A stretch of DNA of 47,810 nucleotides, taken from the NCBI RefSeq assembly GCF_025515275.1, contig NZ_JAOPFU010000035.1:1-47810 (forward strand), in the 5' to 3' direction. Positions 17,885-27,605 of the stretch are shown here, piece after piece. The notes beneath the pieces are model-generated. The model was not told the DNA's origin and did not search any database. It was given only the letters and a program-made list of their open reading frames with translations. The stretch comes from Catenovulum sp. 2E275 (GTDB lineage: Bacteria; Pseudomonadota; Gammaproteobacteria; Enterobacterales; Alteromonadaceae). The translations under genes were made by a program, and so were the position numbers. The stretch's first letter is position 1. Every line of letters starts with the position of its first letter.

Positions 17885-18850
17885 ATGTTTATTTACCCAG
17901 ATATTAAAACCAATCAAACTTTATGGCTGGATACCACAAACGGCCATCAAATTTATGTAGAAGAATCCGGCAATCCTAAAGGTTATCCGGTAATTTATTG
18001 TCACGGCGGACCGGGTGGTGCGAGTAGCAGCCAGTTTAGGCGTTTATTTGATCCCGAATTTTACCGGATCATCATTTTTGACCAGCGAGGTTGCGGCCAG
18101 TCTAAGCCGTTTTTATCACTGGAAAATAATACAACAGATGATTTAATTGCTGATATAGAGCAAATCCGAAATCATTTTAAGCTCAATAAAGTTTTATTGG
18201 CTGGTGGCAGCTGGGGTACAACATTAGCCTTGTTATATGCGCAAAAATATCCACAAAATGTCAGTGCTATGCTGCTACGCGGTATATTTTTAGGACGCAA
18301 ACAAGACCTAGCTTGGTTATACGAAAAAGATGGCGCAGCCAGATTATTTCCAGATTATTATCAAGCTTTCAGACACTATTTAACTGACTCAGCCCAAAGC
18401 AGCCAACAAATTATTAGTGAATATCTAGCGCATCTTAACAGTCAAAATCAACTTGAGCATTTGGCCGCCGCCAAAGCTTGGTGTGCATGGGAAAGCCAAA
18501 TTGCACAATTACATTACAGCCACCAAGAAACCGAAGCCGCGACAGAAGCCCACCATGCGCTAGCGATGGCTCTGCTTGAGTGTCATTATTTTAAAAACAA
18601 CTGTTTTATTAAAGAAAATCAAATTCTTGAGAATTTGGATAAAATTGAACACATTCCGGCCATTATTATTCATGGCCGTTATGATTCAGTATGTGATTTA
18701 AGTCAGGCTTGGCAACTTCATCAAATATGGCAAAATAGTCAGTTATTTATTATTCCCGAAGCAGGCCACTCATTAGGCGAAATTGCAATTGCTAAAGCCT
18801 GCTGCCAAGCCAGTAACGATTTTATGAAATATTTTAAAGAGCAAAAATGA
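17885..18850 (+). CDS. pip: Proline iminopeptidase
   Basis: This alpha/beta-hydrolase removes N-terminal proline from peptides (family S33). The 321 residues contain the oxyanion motif HGGPGG (about 40-45) and the nucleophile elbow [17 protein letters not shown] (Ser near 109). HGRYDSVCD carries the acid, and the His is in EAGHSLGE. Length and motifs fit cytosolic prolyl aminopeptidases. It overlaps the downstream dtd by four bases and follows the yihY-like gene by about 50 bp. Confidence 0.92.
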   Translation: MFIYPDIKTNQTLWLDTTNGHQIYVEESGNPKGYPVIYCHGGPGGASSSQFRRLFDPEFYRIIIFDQRGCGQSKPFLSLENNTTDDLIADIEQIRNHFKLNKVLLAGGSWGTTLALLYAQKYPQNVSAMLLRGIFLGRKQDLAWLYEKDGAARLFPDYYQAFRHYLTDSAQSSQQIISEYLAHLNSQNQLEHLAAAKAWCAWESQIAQLHYSHQETEAATEAHHALAMALLECHYFKNNCFIKENQILENLDKIEHIPAIIIHGRYDSVCDLSQAWQLHQIWQNSQLFIIPEAGHSLGEIAIAKACCQASNDFMKYFKEQK

Positions 18851-19284
18851 TAGCTTTATTGCAAAGAGTTCAACAAGCAAGTGTTGTTGTAGACGGCCAA
18901 ACCATTTCCAGCATTAATAAAGGATTATTAGTTTTTGTTGGCGTAGAAAAAACCGACGATGAAAAAAAAGCGAAGCGCTTGGCCGAACGGGTTGCCGGAT
19001 ACCGGATTTTTGAAGACGAAAATGGCAAAACCAATTTAAGTGTGCAGGATATAAAAGGTGAAGTGTTAGTTGTCTCTCAATTTACTTTAGCAGCCGATAC
19101 CAAAAAAGGCATGCGCCCAAGCTTTTCTGATGCCGCTACCCCACAACTTGCAAATCAACTTTATTTATATTTTGCCGGACAAATTGAAACTCAAGGTTTA
19201 CCAGTGCAAACGGGTCAGTTTCAGGCTGATATGAAAGTGAGTTTAATTAATGATGGTCCTATGACTTTTACTTTGAAAATATAA
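18847..19284 (+). CDS. dtd: D-aminoacyl-tRNA deacylase
   Basis: DTD hydrolyses D-amino acids from mischarged tRNAs. The 145-residue length equals the family norm. The catalytic-pocket motifs are present: [17 protein letters not shown] (the SQFTL and family MRPSF blocks) and the C-terminal NDGPMTFTL (the Gly-cisPro-type GP motif). The N-terminus [17 protein letters not shown] is typical. The start overlaps the pip stop (ATGA). Confidence 0.95.
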   Translation: MIALLQRVQQASVVVDGQTISSINKGLLVFVGVEKTDDEKKAKRLAERVAGYRIFEDENGKTNLSVQDIKGEVLVVSQFTLAADTKKGMRPSFSDAATPQLANQLYLYFAGQIETQGLPVQTGQFQADMKVSLINDGPMTFTLKI

Positions 19285-19357
19285 ACAATTGCATGACAGA
19301 GTCGAAAATGACGTCAAAATCTCTTATCATCAAATAAACCTTGAATGGAGCAAACCT

Positions 19358-19927
19358 ATGTTCAAACCTTTAATGCTTTTAATCTCGGCTTTGTTAATCA
19401 GTTTTAATCTATACGCTAAAGATTTATCCAAGCAGGAAGTTGAAAACTGGATTAGCGCTGCGCCGACGATTTCTCAGTGGTTAAATAAACATAAATCAAT
19501 TCTGAATGATGAAGAGAAAATTGATTTTCTTGAGTCCAGCCCAACTGAAATATCAGCCTATGCCAGTAAAATTTTAAAAAAGCATAATTTAGATAAGCAG
19601 TTAAAAACCCAACTATCACAATATGGTTTTAATGATTTAAACCGATTTTTTGAAGTGCAAGCACAGGTTTTACAGGCATATTTTGCCGTTTCAATGCAGC
19701 AGGCAAATGTGCCAACGTCAATCAGTGAAGAACTGCAACAATCTTTAAAAGAAATAGATAAAACCGAAGGCTTAACCGCAGAACAAAAACAACAAATGAA
19801 AGATCAGTTAATGCAAATTATGGGGCAGGTTTCAAAAATGCAATCCGCGTCAAAAAGCACCGCCGATCAAGCCACAATTAAACCTTATTTAGACAAAATA
19901 AATTCGGCGCTTCAAACATTTGAATAA
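19358..19927 (+). CDS. Secreted/periplasmic helical protein, unknown function
   Basis: No family was recognised. The start is taken at the ATG at 19358, preceded by GGAG at eight bases; it gives 189 residues beginning with a clear signal peptide (MFKPLMLLISALLISFNLYA, cut before KDLS). A TTG at 19289 would only add a hydrophilic stretch before that signal. The mature part is predicted mostly helical, Gln/Lys-rich, with no Cys. It lies 73 bp after dtd and 41 bp before the channel gene, so it may share their transcript. Confidence 0.72.
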   Translation: MFKPLMLLISALLISFNLYAKDLSKQEVENWISAAPTISQWLNKHKSILNDEEKIDFLESSPTEISAYASKILKKHNLDKQLKTQLSQYGFNDLNRFFEVQAQVLQAYFAVSMQQANVPTSISEELQQSLKEIDKTEGLTAEQKQQMKDQLMQIMGQVSKMQSASKSTADQATIKPYLDKINSALQTFE

Positions 19928-19968
19928 ATTAAAGCCAATGCCACGAAAATAACAATAAATGAGACACA

Positions 19969-20769
19969 ATGGATAATACACAAAAACAACCAACTCAAGC
20001 TAACCCTGTAGAAATCCCCGGCCCGTTTGATATAGCCATGATGCTGCTATCGGCATTTGCTATGGGCATCGTCATTTGCGTATTTACGCTTCCGCTGGAG
20101 GCAGAAACCCGCCGCTTGTTAATGTCTATTGATACTTTTATTTGTGTCGTTTTTATTTTGCATTTTGTTGTTTGTTTTATTCAGGCTGATGATAAAAAAC
20201 GTTATTTTAAGCGTCACTGGATTGAGCTAATTGCCAGTATTCCAATTATCGAGCAATTAAGATTACTGCGTTTATTGCAAATATTTCGGGTAATTAAAAT
20301 GCTCAGTTTGGCAAAAAACGTATTTATTCCTATGCTTGCCAAGCGCATTCAAACTACGATGGCGGGTCTATTAGTATTTATGATCACCATAGTTGCCAGC
20401 AGCGCGGTGGCCATTTTTATTATTGAAAGTGATAATCCAGCCAGCAATATTAAAACGGCGGAAGATGCTCTGTGGTGGGGGCTGGTAACCATTTCTACCG
20501 TTGGTTATGGTGATTATTATCCGGTCACTCCGGCTGGCCGTTTAATTAGCAGCATATTAATCATCAGCGGGGTGAGTTTATTCGGTGTGATTTCAGGTTA
20601 TATCGCTTCTAGCTTTTCTCGCCCATCGGCTGAAGAAGAGCAGGAAGAAGAAACCGACAGAGCCATTTTAAAGCAGTTACTGGTAGAAAACAGAGAGCTT
20701 AAAATGCAGATGAAATCAGAGCTTGCAGAATTAAAAGCCGAGATAGCCCGCCTTAATCAACAGAAATGA
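19969..20769 (+). CDS. Six-helix voltage-gated-type potassium channel
   Basis: The 266-residue inner-membrane channel has four N-terminal helices. The fourth is an Arg-spaced voltage-sensor-like helix (LRLLRLLQIFRVIK). The pore domain has the K+ selectivity filter TVGYGD (about 176-181). The C-terminus, from about residue 225, is an acidic then heptad-like coiled coil (QLLVENRELKMQMKSELAEL), probably for tetramer assembly. There is no RCK/TrkA-N domain. Ion choice follows from the filter; gating is inferred. Confidence 0.88.
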   Translation: MDNTQKQPTQANPVEIPGPFDIAMMLLSAFAMGIVICVFTLPLEAETRRLLMSIDTFICVVFILHFVVCFIQADDKKRYFKRHWIELIASIPIIEQLRLLRLLQIFRVIKMLSLAKNVFIPMLAKRIQTTMAGLLVFMITIVASSAVAIFIIESDNPASNIKTAEDALWWGLVTISTVGYGDYYPVTPAGRLISSILIISGVSLFGVISGYIASSFSRPSAEEEQEEETDRAILKQLLVENRELKMQMKSELAELKAEIARLNQQK

Positions 20770-20829
20770 TCCAAACCATTCTCGACTGACGTATAAGCCT
20801 CAACCAGCTATATATCAATAGAGAATAAT

Positions 20830-21357
20830 TTGTTTGCTTTAAACCAGTCTAGCCAGATTATTAGTAATTTTGTTTTGTTTCAGGTGATTTGGTTTGCCAG
20901 TGTATTATTGGCGAATCATAGCCTGTGGCTAACTTTACCTTGTTTATTGGCTTTATTTGTTTGCTCTAATCACAAAATCACTGATCTTAAACTGTGCTTT
21001 ATTTGTGCTTTGCTGGCTTTTGTTGTTGATGGCAGTTTAATTGCCAGCGGATTTTTTATTCTACCCTCCCCATCTATTTTTATTACGCCGCTGTGGTTAT
21101 TAGCTATTTGGCTTGGGTTTGCACTGACTTTGCAACATTCTTTATTTTGGCTCATGAAAAAACCAGCCTTGGCGTTTTTATCCGGCTGCATTTTTGGTCC
21201 GCTGACTTATCACGCAGGCATGCAATTAGGTGCAATTAGTTTTGGGGTGCAAACCTTAACCATTAATTTAGTGCTGGGCTGTATATGGGGCTTTACCTTG
21301 CTTTATCTAAGCCTTTACTTAAAACCTAAATCGCAAACATTGAATAAAGGAGACTAA
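20830..21357 (+). CDS. DUF2878-like membrane protein
   Basis: This 175-residue hydrophobic protein has about five or six helices. PLWLLAIWLGFALTLQHSLFWL resembles the DUF2878 core. The start is a TTG at 20830 with weak GAGAA upstream; no better in-frame ATG exists before the first helix. Three bases separate it from the DUF3833-like lipoprotein gene, a pairing seen in marine gammaproteobacteria, often in longer clusters with fatty-acid cyclopropanation genes that are absent here. Function unknown. Confidence 0.65.
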   Translation: MFALNQSSQIISNFVLFQVIWFASVLLANHSLWLTLPCLLALFVCSNHKITDLKLCFICALLAFVVDGSLIASGFFILPSPSIFITPLWLLAIWLGFALTLQHSLFWLMKKPALAFLSGCIFGPLTYHAGMQLGAISFGVQTLTINLVLGCIWGFTLLYLSLYLKPKSQTLNKGD

Positions 21358-21360
21358 TTT

Positions 21361-21879
21361 ATGCGTCAGTTTTTAATTTTATTAACCAGCTTGTTTTTAT
21401 TGGCTTGCTCCTCAAATATTGATGACTATCAAACCAGCCAGCCTGAATTTAAACTGGAAGACTACTTTAACGGCGATATTTTAGCTTGGGGCATTTTGCA
21501 GGATTACTCTAATAAAGTAACCCGCAAATTTACTGTAGAAATTAAGGCAAACTGGCAAGGCAATACCGGCACTTTAGATGAATTTTTTACGTTTGATGAT
21601 GGTGAAACCCAATCTAGAATTTGGACAATCACTAAACTAGAAAATGGTTTATATCGAGGAAGTGCAAATGATGTGGTCGGTACAGCTGAAATAAAACAAC
21701 AAGGCAGTGCGGTGAATTTACAATATCAGTTAAAAGTACCAATAGATAATTCTACTTATACTTTTACCATTGACGACTGGATGTACCGATTTGATGAAAA
21801 GCGCGTTTTTAATCGTTCAAAGCTTTATAAATTTGGGATTGAAGTTGCCGAAATCACACTGTTTTTTGAAAAAATTTAA
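21361..21879 (+). CDS. DUF3833-like lipoprotein
   Basis: The 172 residues begin with a lipoprotein signal (FLLACSS, lipidated Cys at 16). The rest is beta-rich with features of DUF3833: LEDYFNGDILAWGILQD, an FDDGE turn, a W-T-I strand and DDWMY. It starts after the upstream stop and an AGGAG ribosome site (AAAGGAGACTAATTTATG), so it is cotranscribed with the DUF2878-like gene. Function unknown; lipocalin-like binding is a guess. Confidence 0.75.
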   Translation: MRQFLILLTSLFLLACSSNIDDYQTSQPEFKLEDYFNGDILAWGILQDYSNKVTRKFTVEIKANWQGNTGTLDEFFTFDDGETQSRIWTITKLENGLYRGSANDVVGTAEIKQQGSAVNLQYQLKVPIDNSTYTFTIDDWMYRFDEKRVFNRSKLYKFGIEVAEITLFFEKI

Positions 21880-21946
21880 CCACTTCTGGACTTTTGAGTA
21901 TTGAGCTAGCATCATTACTTTTCATTTAAGCAACTTAGTGAAAACA

Positions 21947-22426
21947 ATGGCAAATATCGCAATTTATCCGGGCACTTTTGATCCTATCACCAATGGCCAT
22001 TTGGATTTAATTATCCGAGCCAGTAAGTTATTTGAAAAAGTTATTGTAGGTGTGGCGAATAGCCCAAGTAAAAAGCCATTGTTTGATTTAAATGAAAGAG
22101 TTAGCTTAATCTCAACTATCACTCAAGCTTATTCTAACGTGAGTGTAATTGGCTTTAACGGGCTGCTGGTGAATTTGGCAAAAGAACATAATGCCAATGT
22201 ATTAGTGCGTGGCGTGAGAGCCGTTGCTGATTTTGAGTATGAATTTCAGCTCGCTAATGTTAACCGAAATTTATACCCGACTTTAGAGACTATTTTTTTA
22301 ACCCCAATTGAAAAAAATAGCTATATATCTTCCACCATAGTGAAAGAAGTAGCCAAACATGGCGGTTCAGTTACAGATTTTGTCACACCGGAAATTGAAC
22401 TCGCTTTAAAAAATAAGTTTAGCTAA
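21947..22426 (+). CDS. coaD: Phosphopantetheine adenylyltransferase
   Basis: CoaD carries out the fourth step of coenzyme A synthesis, 4'-phosphopantetheine plus ATP to dephospho-CoA. The ATG at 21947 gives 159 residues, the E. coli length, and puts [13 protein letters not shown] at the expected N-terminus; a GTG three codons upstream is possible but less likely. Motifs: [10 protein letters not shown] (nucleotide-binding T/HxGH) and [11 protein letters not shown] (ISSTxVRE). [13 protein letters not shown] is the substrate loop. Confidence 0.95.
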   Translation: MANIAIYPGTFDPITNGHLDLIIRASKLFEKVIVGVANSPSKKPLFDLNERVSLISTITQAYSNVSVIGFNGLLVNLAKEHNANVLVRGVRAVADFEYEFQLANVNRNLYPTLETIFLTPIEKNSYISSTIVKEVAKHGGSVTDFVTPEIELALKNKFS

Positions 22427-22434
22427 GCTCTGAA

Positions 22435-23175
22435 CTAACCAAAAACGCTTATATTTTGTTCTTGTTTAGGAACTCTAAAATAATGATGATATTCTGGATA
22501 AAGGGCATACTTGATTTGCTTAATAAAACTTTTACTACGATTATGTCTTAATTCTTCACTTTGAATTAAATCAACTTTATATAAGCAACGTGATGAAACC
22601 TTGTTATTACTCAAAGTTAGTTCAACGCTATCAGTCATTTCTGTTAACCTAAACCCAAATTGTTTAAGCGCTCTAGCCATTTTACGTTCAATAAAAATCA
22701 AAGCGGAATTTAAACCTATTTTTTCAGCGATCACATTTACAGATAAAAAAAGAGCATTAAAAATTAACACTTGAATATTTAAATCTGATAATCGATTTCT
22801 ATATTTAGGACAAACAACTAGCCTAGATATTTCTTTATCGGTTTTTGCAATTGGATAGTCGGTAATATACTCAGAAAAAGGAAGTTTATTGCTTGGATTT
22901 GGGTTAACTAAACGAATACAGCCAATCACCTTATTTAGTTTCTTATCTAATACTACACAGTGCATGGCTGTATGATCAAATTCATCATTTTCTAAATTGC
23001 TAAAGTTACGCTCAGCTTGTGCGAAATACCCTAACTGTTGACAAAAAACTTTATGTCTTAGCTTAAATGCCTCTTCCAACTCTTCCGGTTCCGGAATTTT
23101 AATGTCAAAATTATCAAAAAATTCATCGCAAACTAACTTCTGTTGGCCTCGTTTTACATGCTCTGTTGAACGCAT
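22435..23175 (-). CDS. Autoinducer-synthase-like / PEP-CTERM-type acyltransferase
   Basis: The 246-residue GNAT-fold protein resembles the acyltransferase group found with PEP-CTERM/exosortase systems and, more distantly, LuxI-type synthases and FeeM. Visible landmarks: LRHKVFCQQLGYF (about 39-51), ENDEFDHTAMHCVV, VIGCIRLVNP and ISRLVVCPKYR. The C-terminal third (KQFGFRLTEM, then KYALYPEYHHYF) fits the same group. No exosortase or LuxR-type receptor is next to it. It is convergent with coaD (8 bp) and monocistronic. The acyl substrate is unknown. Confidence 0.62.
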   Translation of the reverse strand: MRSTEHVKRGQQKLVCDEFFDNFDIKIPEPEELEEAFKLRHKVFCQQLGYFAQAERNFSNLENDEFDHTAMHCVVLDKKLNKVIGCIRLVNPNPSNKLPFSEYITDYPIAKTDKEISRLVVCPKYRNRLSDLNIQVLIFNALFLSVNVIAEKIGLNSALIFIERKMARALKQFGFRLTEMTDSVELTLSNNKVSSRCLYKVDLIQSEELRHNRSKSFIKQIKYALYPEYHHYFRVPKQEQNISVFG

Positions 23176-23512
23176 TAAACAAATCCTCTTTAGATTATCT
23201 ACCTTTTAACTTTATACCTGATTTCAGAGTAAAAGCGGGTATAAATGAAAGATTGCAATCTAAACAGAACTTCAACAACCTATCGTATTTATGTAAACTA
23301 ACCATTTCTGGTTAACCAAAATTTAATGCATTTTATCATGTAAACCAAGTATAAACTGGTATAGCCTGTGCCATATTTACAAGCAGAGTTAGTATTTTGT
23401 GCATAAGTTCACAAAAAAACTTAACCTAATAATAAAATTTGTGAAAAGAATAAGCTTTGAGAAAAATTCACTCTATATGGATATGTATATTCCCCCATAT
23501 AGAGGAAACTTA
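23176..23512. other. Intergenic stretch between acyltransferase gene and argA
   Basis: These 337 AT-rich bases hold the promoter region of the leftward acyltransferase gene and the 3' region of leftward argA. The only clear structure is the inverted repeat at 23471-23504, listed separately. No gene or known element was seen. Confidence 0.6.
23471..23504 (-). terminator. Possible terminator hairpin downstream of argA
   Basis: CTCTATATGG (23471-23480) and CCATATAGAG (23495-23504) form a perfect 10-bp stem with a 14-base loop. On the minus strand it lies 9 bases after the argA stop and is followed by TGAATTTTTC, a short T-run. The stem is AT-rich and the loop long, so it may be an operator or mRNA-stability element. 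Confidence 0.45.
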
Positions 23513-24844
23513 TTATAAATTGAATACTAATACCTTGGATTTTCTCTGATAATTATAAAGTTCTTGTTTTTTACCCGGTAAGTCTTCGACTCCACCCAAT
23601 TGAAAACCTAGCTCCATAAACCAGTGAATACTACGAGTTGTTAGTGCAAAAATTCGTTTATAATTTTGTTTACGCGCTTTTAAAATAATATGTTTGAGCA
23701 GCATAGCACCACGATCAGCATCCCGATATTTAGGATGAACAGCCAAACAAGCAAATTCGCCAACCTGCTCATCATCAAACGGGTATAAAGCCGCGCAACC
23801 AATCACTAAACCATCACGCTCAATAATAATAAAATGATCAATTTCCATTTCTAGCTGCTCGCGTGAACGGCGAACTAGCAGGCCTTGTTCTTCCATTGGC
23901 CGAATCAAATCTAAAATACCGCCAATATCACCAATAGTTGCAGCCCGTAATCGCTCTGCCGGTTCAGTAACAATTTGAGTACCAATACCATCGCGTGAGA
24001 AAAGCTCTTGCAGTAATGAGCCATTAATTTGATAACTCACTAAGTGAGAGCGTGGCACGCCAGCACGAGCGGCAGTAATGGCTGCATTTAAAAATGCGAG
24101 CGTTCCTGAACAGGCTTCATCGTCCTGATCCATTTGGTCGTAAATACTCTGCGCGTCATTTGGCATCAGCTCAGCAATAATATTACCGTCTTCACCAGCA
24201 ATACCATTACTGTCGCTAAAGCCGATCATTTTATCTGCTTTGAGTTTAATCGCGACCTGAGTTGCAATTTCTTCAGCGGTTAAATTAAAGCTTTCACCCG
24301 TTACCGAAGCAGCAATTGGCCCTAATAAAACAATACCGGACGAATCTAATTGACGGCGAATCCCTTGCACATCAATTCGGCGAACTTTTCCGGTGTGATG
24401 ATAATCAATGCCTTCGTCTACTCCCAGCGGCTGGGCAATGACAAAGTTACCACTAATCACGTTAATTTGTGCACCTTGCATCGGAGTATTACTTAAACTC
24501 ATAGATAAACGTGCGGTAATATCCAGTAGTAAACCACCAGCCACCTGTTTAATTAAGTTAAAAACAGCATCATCGGTAATTCGTACCCGCTTATGGTACT
24601 CACTGCTTAAACCTGAGCTTTTGATTGCCTGATTAAATTGAGGGCGCGCACCATAAACCAGAACAATTTTAATCCCTAAACTATTGAGTAAAGCAATATC
24701 ATTAATAATCGCATTAAAACCTGCTTGAGAAATGGCTTCACCACCTAACATGATCACAAAAGTTTTTCCTCGGTGAGCATTTACATAAGGTGCAGATTGA
24801 CGAAAGCCATCTACAAGTTCGGTGGTACGCACATTTATTTCCAT
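23513..24844 (-). CDS. argA: N-acetylglutamate synthase, amino-acid-kinase + GNAT form
   Basis: ArgA makes N-acetylglutamate, the first step of arginine synthesis, and is normally feedback-inhibited by arginine. The 443 residues match E. coli ArgA. The N-terminal amino-acid-kinase domain (about 1-290) includes [18 protein letters not shown]. The GNAT domain (about 295-443) includes [29 protein letters not shown]. It follows argH on the same strand, but a strong terminator lies between. In several marine relatives argH carries a fused acetyltransferase; here argH is unfused and the full two-domain argA sits next to it. Confidence 0.95.
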   Translation of the reverse strand: MEINVRTTELVDGFRQSAPYVNAHRGKTFVIMLGGEAISQAGFNAIINDIALLNSLGIKIVLVYGARPQFNQAIKSSGLSSEYHKRVRITDDAVFNLIKQVAGGLLLDITARLSMSLSNTPMQGAQINVISGNFVIAQPLGVDEGIDYHHTGKVRRIDVQGIRRQLDSSGIVLLGPIAASVTGESFNLTAEEIATQVAIKLKADKMIGFSDSNGIAGEDGNIIAELMPNDAQSIYDQMDQDDEACSGTLAFLNAAITAARAGVPRSHLVSYQINGSLLQELFSRDGIGTQIVTEPAERLRAATIGDIGGILDLIRPMEEQGLLVRRSREQLEMEIDHFIIIERDGLVIGCAALYPFDDEQVGEFACLAVHPKYRDADRGAMLLKHIILKARKQNYKRIFALTTRSIHWFMELGFQLGGVEDLPGKKQELYNYQRKSKVLVFNL

Positions 24845-24885
24845 TGTTTTCTCAATTTTTTAAATCTGTTTTTAAAAATATACAA

Positions 24886-24911
24886 AAAAGCTAGTCAATT
24901 GACTAGCTTTT
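24886..24911 (-). terminator. Perfect palindromic terminator of the argCBFGH transcript
   Basis: A 26-bp perfect palindrome has half-site AAAAGCTAGTCAA. On the minus strand it lies 28 bases after the argH stop and continues into a T-run (TTTTTTG). It should end or attenuate transcription before argA, 41 bp downstream. Confidence 0.85.
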
Positions 24912-24939
24912 GTCGTTGGTTGAATAAAGCAAAATAGGC

Positions 24940-26301
24940 TTATTTTTTAGCAGCGATTGCTTCTTTAACCCGCTCTTTAGATGTGCCACCTAAAGCAACA
25001 CGTTTTTCTAAACAAGCTTCAATAGTTAAATGCTGATAAACATCATCTTCAATTACCGCGCTGAACTCTTTTAACTTTTCAATCGGTAATTCTTCTAGTG
25101 GTTTTTTCTCAGCAATTGCAGCAACCACAGCTACACCAACAATATGGTGTGCTTCACGGAATGGAATGCCTTTAGCAACCAAATAATCCGCTAATTCAGT
25201 CGCGTTAGAATAACCTTGCTGTGCAGCCTGATAAGTTCGCTCTTTGTTTACTTTAATACCTTGAATACAAAGCACTGCCATTTGCAAACAAATTGTCCAA
25301 GTATCAATGGTATCAAATAAGCCTTCTTTGTCTTCCTGCATATCTTTGTTATATGCAAGTGGTAAAGCTTTCATGGTTACCATCATACCGGTTAACGAGC
25401 CAACAACACGGCCACATTTACCACGAATTAATTCCATCGCATCCGGGTTTTTCTTTTGTGGCATTAATGATGAACCAGAAGTTACATCGTCTGCCATTTC
25501 CAAAAAGCCTGCTTCACCCGAGTTGTAGAAGATAATATCTTCTGCCATACGCGATAAATGCACAGATGAAATTGAAGCAACAGATAATAACTCTAATACG
25601 TGATCGCGATCAGATACTGAATCTAAGCTGTTACGGGTTGCGCGGCCAAAACCTAAATCTTTTGCTAGCGCTTCACGGTCAATTGCATAAGCAGTACCAG
25701 CTAATGCCCCACAACCTAAAGGTGAAGTATTCATTAGCTCAAGTGCATTATTTAAACGCTGTACGTCGCGCTCAAACATTTCAACATAAGCTAAACACCA
25801 GTGTGCAAAAGTAACAGGTTGAGCACGTTGTAAGTGAGTATAACCCGGTAAAACCGTATCTTGCTCACGCTCAGCCAGCTTAACTAACTCATCAATTAAA
25901 TTAGCTAATAATGATTTTAAATCTTCACCTTGCTGACGGCACCAAAGTTTTAAATCAGTTGCAACCTGATCATTTCGGCTACGACCTGTGTGTAATTTTT
26001 TACCTAAGTCGCCAACCGCTTCGATTAATTTAATTTCAACCCAGCTATGAATATCTTCTGCATCATCAAGCAATACCATTGCCGGATCCGCCTGAACCTG
26101 AGCTAACAAATCAGTTAATGCTTTTTCAAGATCGGCCACTTCCTGAGCGGTTAACACATTAACCGTAGCTAATGCGCGCGCCCAAGAAATTGAACCAACA
26201 ATATCCTGCTCTGCCATGCGGTAATCCACAGGCAGAGAGTCATTAAACTGCTTAAATAAATCACTTGTTTGGCCTGTAAAACGACCGCCCCAAAGTGCCA
26301 T
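24940..26301 (-). CDS. argH: Argininosuccinate lyase
   Basis: ArgH splits argininosuccinate into arginine and fumarate, the last biosynthetic step. The 453 residues contain the catalytic flexible loop [33 protein letters not shown] and [13 protein letters not shown] (His/Thr acid-base region). The C-terminus ends in a lyase helix with no added acetyltransferase domain. One base separates it from argG. Confidence 0.97.
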   Translation of the reverse strand: MALWGGRFTGQTSDLFKQFNDSLPVDYRMAEQDIVGSISWARALATVNVLTAQEVADLEKALTDLLAQVQADPAMVLLDDAEDIHSWVEIKLIEAVGDLGKKLHTGRSRNDQVATDLKLWCRQQGEDLKSLLANLIDELVKLAEREQDTVLPGYTHLQRAQPVTFAHWCLAYVEMFERDVQRLNNALELMNTSPLGCGALAGTAYAIDREALAKDLGFGRATRNSLDSVSDRDHVLELLSVASISSVHLSRMAEDIIFYNSGEAGFLEMADDVTSGSSLMPQKKNPDAMELIRGKCGRVVGSLTGMMVTMKALPLAYNKDMQEDKEGLFDTIDTWTICLQMAVLCIQGIKVNKERTYQAAQQGYSNATELADYLVAKGIPFREAHHIVGVAVVAAIAEKKPLEELPIEKLKEFSAVIEDDVYQHLTIEACLEKRVALGGTSKERVKEAIAAKK

Positions 26302-26302
26302 C

Positions 26303-27526
26303 TTATTTCTCCGCTTTTTGAGCTGCTTTGTTTAATGCACCAATTCGGCTTGATAAGCTGAATAAACGAATGAAACCTTCTGCATCTTTTTGGTTGTAAA
26401 CTTCATCTTCACCAAATGTTGAGAATTCTTCGTTATATAAGCTGTTTGGTGAACGGCGTTGAGTAACGGTACAGTTACCTTTGTATAAACGCACCACGAT
26501 ATCACCAGTAATATCTTCGGCAAAAGAAGCTGCCGCAGCTAATAAAGATTTAGATAATGGCGTAAACCAACGGCCGTCATAAATAACATGAGAGAATTCT
26601 AAACCAACTTGCTCACGGAATTTTAATGATGCTTTGTCTAAAACCATTGTTTCTAACGCTTTGTAAGCTTTCATTAAAATGGTACCGCCCGGCGTTTCAT
26701 AACAACCACGAGATTTCATACCAACTAAACGGTTTTCAACAATATCTACACGGCCAACACCATGCGCTGCGCCCTTTTTGTTTAAATACACTAAAGCTTC
26801 GTGAGCTGATAATGCTTTACCGTCAACCGCAACTAATTCACCTTTATCAAAAGTTAATTGCACTGTTTCAGATTCATCTGGCGCATCCATAGGATCAACT
26901 GTCATCGTCCAGATGCCTTTTGACGGCTCACACCATGGATCTTCGATTTCACCACCTTCGTGAGAAATATGCCATGCATTCGCATCACGGCTATAAATCT
27001 TAGTTAAAGAGGCAGAACAAGGAATATTACGCTCAGCTAAGTAGTTTAATAAATCTTCACGTGAACGCATTTCCCACTCACGCCAAGGCGCAATTACTTT
27101 TAATTGTGGAGCTAATGCTGCAAAACAAGACTCAAAACGAACCTGGTCATTACCTTTACCAGTACAACCGTGACATACAGCGTCTGCGCCTACTTTCAAT
27201 GCAACTTCAACGTGCGCTTTAGCGATAACAGGACGTGCCATTGACGTACCTAATAAATATTCGCCTTCGTAAACTGAGCCAGTTTTTACAATTGGGAAAA
27301 TGTAGTCTTTAACAAACTCTTCTTTTAAATCAACAACGTGACATTCAGATGCACCAGAAGCAATCGCTTTTTCTTTGATGCCTTCAAGCTCTTCATCACC
27401 CTGACCAACATCGGCACAAAATGCAACAACTTCACAGTTATTGTATGTTTCTTTTAACCATGGAATGATAGCTGATGTATCTAAACCACCACTGTAAGCT
27501 AAAACAACTTTTTTAATATCTGACAT
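26303..27526 (-). CDS. argG: Argininosuccinate synthase
   Basis: ArgG joins citrulline and aspartate with ATP. The 407 residues fit the common short type rather than the longer E. coli enzyme (447). The PP-loop ATP site is [12 protein letters not shown] at the N-terminus, and [14 protein letters not shown] is the citrulline/aspartate region. The start has AGAGAAG directly upstream. The 79-bp space to argF holds a REP-like hairpin, so the operon is continuous but interrupted by structure. Confidence 0.97.
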   Translation of the reverse strand: MSDIKKVVLAYSGGLDTSAIIPWLKETYNNCEVVAFCADVGQGDEELEGIKEKAIASGASECHVVDLKEEFVKDYIFPIVKTGSVYEGEYLLGTSMARPVIAKAHVEVALKVGADAVCHGCTGKGNDQVRFESCFAALAPQLKVIAPWREWEMRSREDLLNYLAERNIPCSASLTKIYSRDANAWHISHEGGEIEDPWCEPSKGIWTMTVDPMDAPDESETVQLTFDKGELVAVDGKALSAHEALVYLNKKGAAHGVGRVDIVENRLVGMKSRGCYETPGGTILMKAYKALETMVLDKASLKFREQVGLEFSHVIYDGRWFTPLSKSLLAAAASFAEDITGDIVVRLYKGNCTVTQRRSPNSLYNEEFSTFGEDEVYNQKDAEGFIRLFSLSSRIGALNKAAQKAEK

Positions 27527-27540
27527 CTTCTCTACTCTCT

Positions 27541-27599
27541 TTGTAGATCGGGCATAAACCCGATATGAAAAATTTATCGGGCTTATGCCCGACCTACAA
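27541..27599. repeat. REP-like double-hairpin repeat between argF and argG
   Basis: Two 24-base arms, 27541-27564 and 27576-27599, are inverted copies with two mismatches around an 11-base spacer. Each arm carries its own CGGGC...GCCCG palindrome, and the outer ends read TTGTAG/CTACAA. A degenerate relative lies at 40410-40470. This resembles dispersed REP/BIME elements. In the arg mRNA it would form a stable stem, able to affect argF/argG expression balance. Confidence 0.8.
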
Positions 27600-27605
27600 T
27601 CTTGT

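Noticed and set aside
22435-23175. True LuxI acyl-homoserine lactone synthase
   Set aside because: The length (246) and the C-terminal third fit the PEP-CTERM-associated acyltransferase group better, and no LuxR receptor gene is adjacent.
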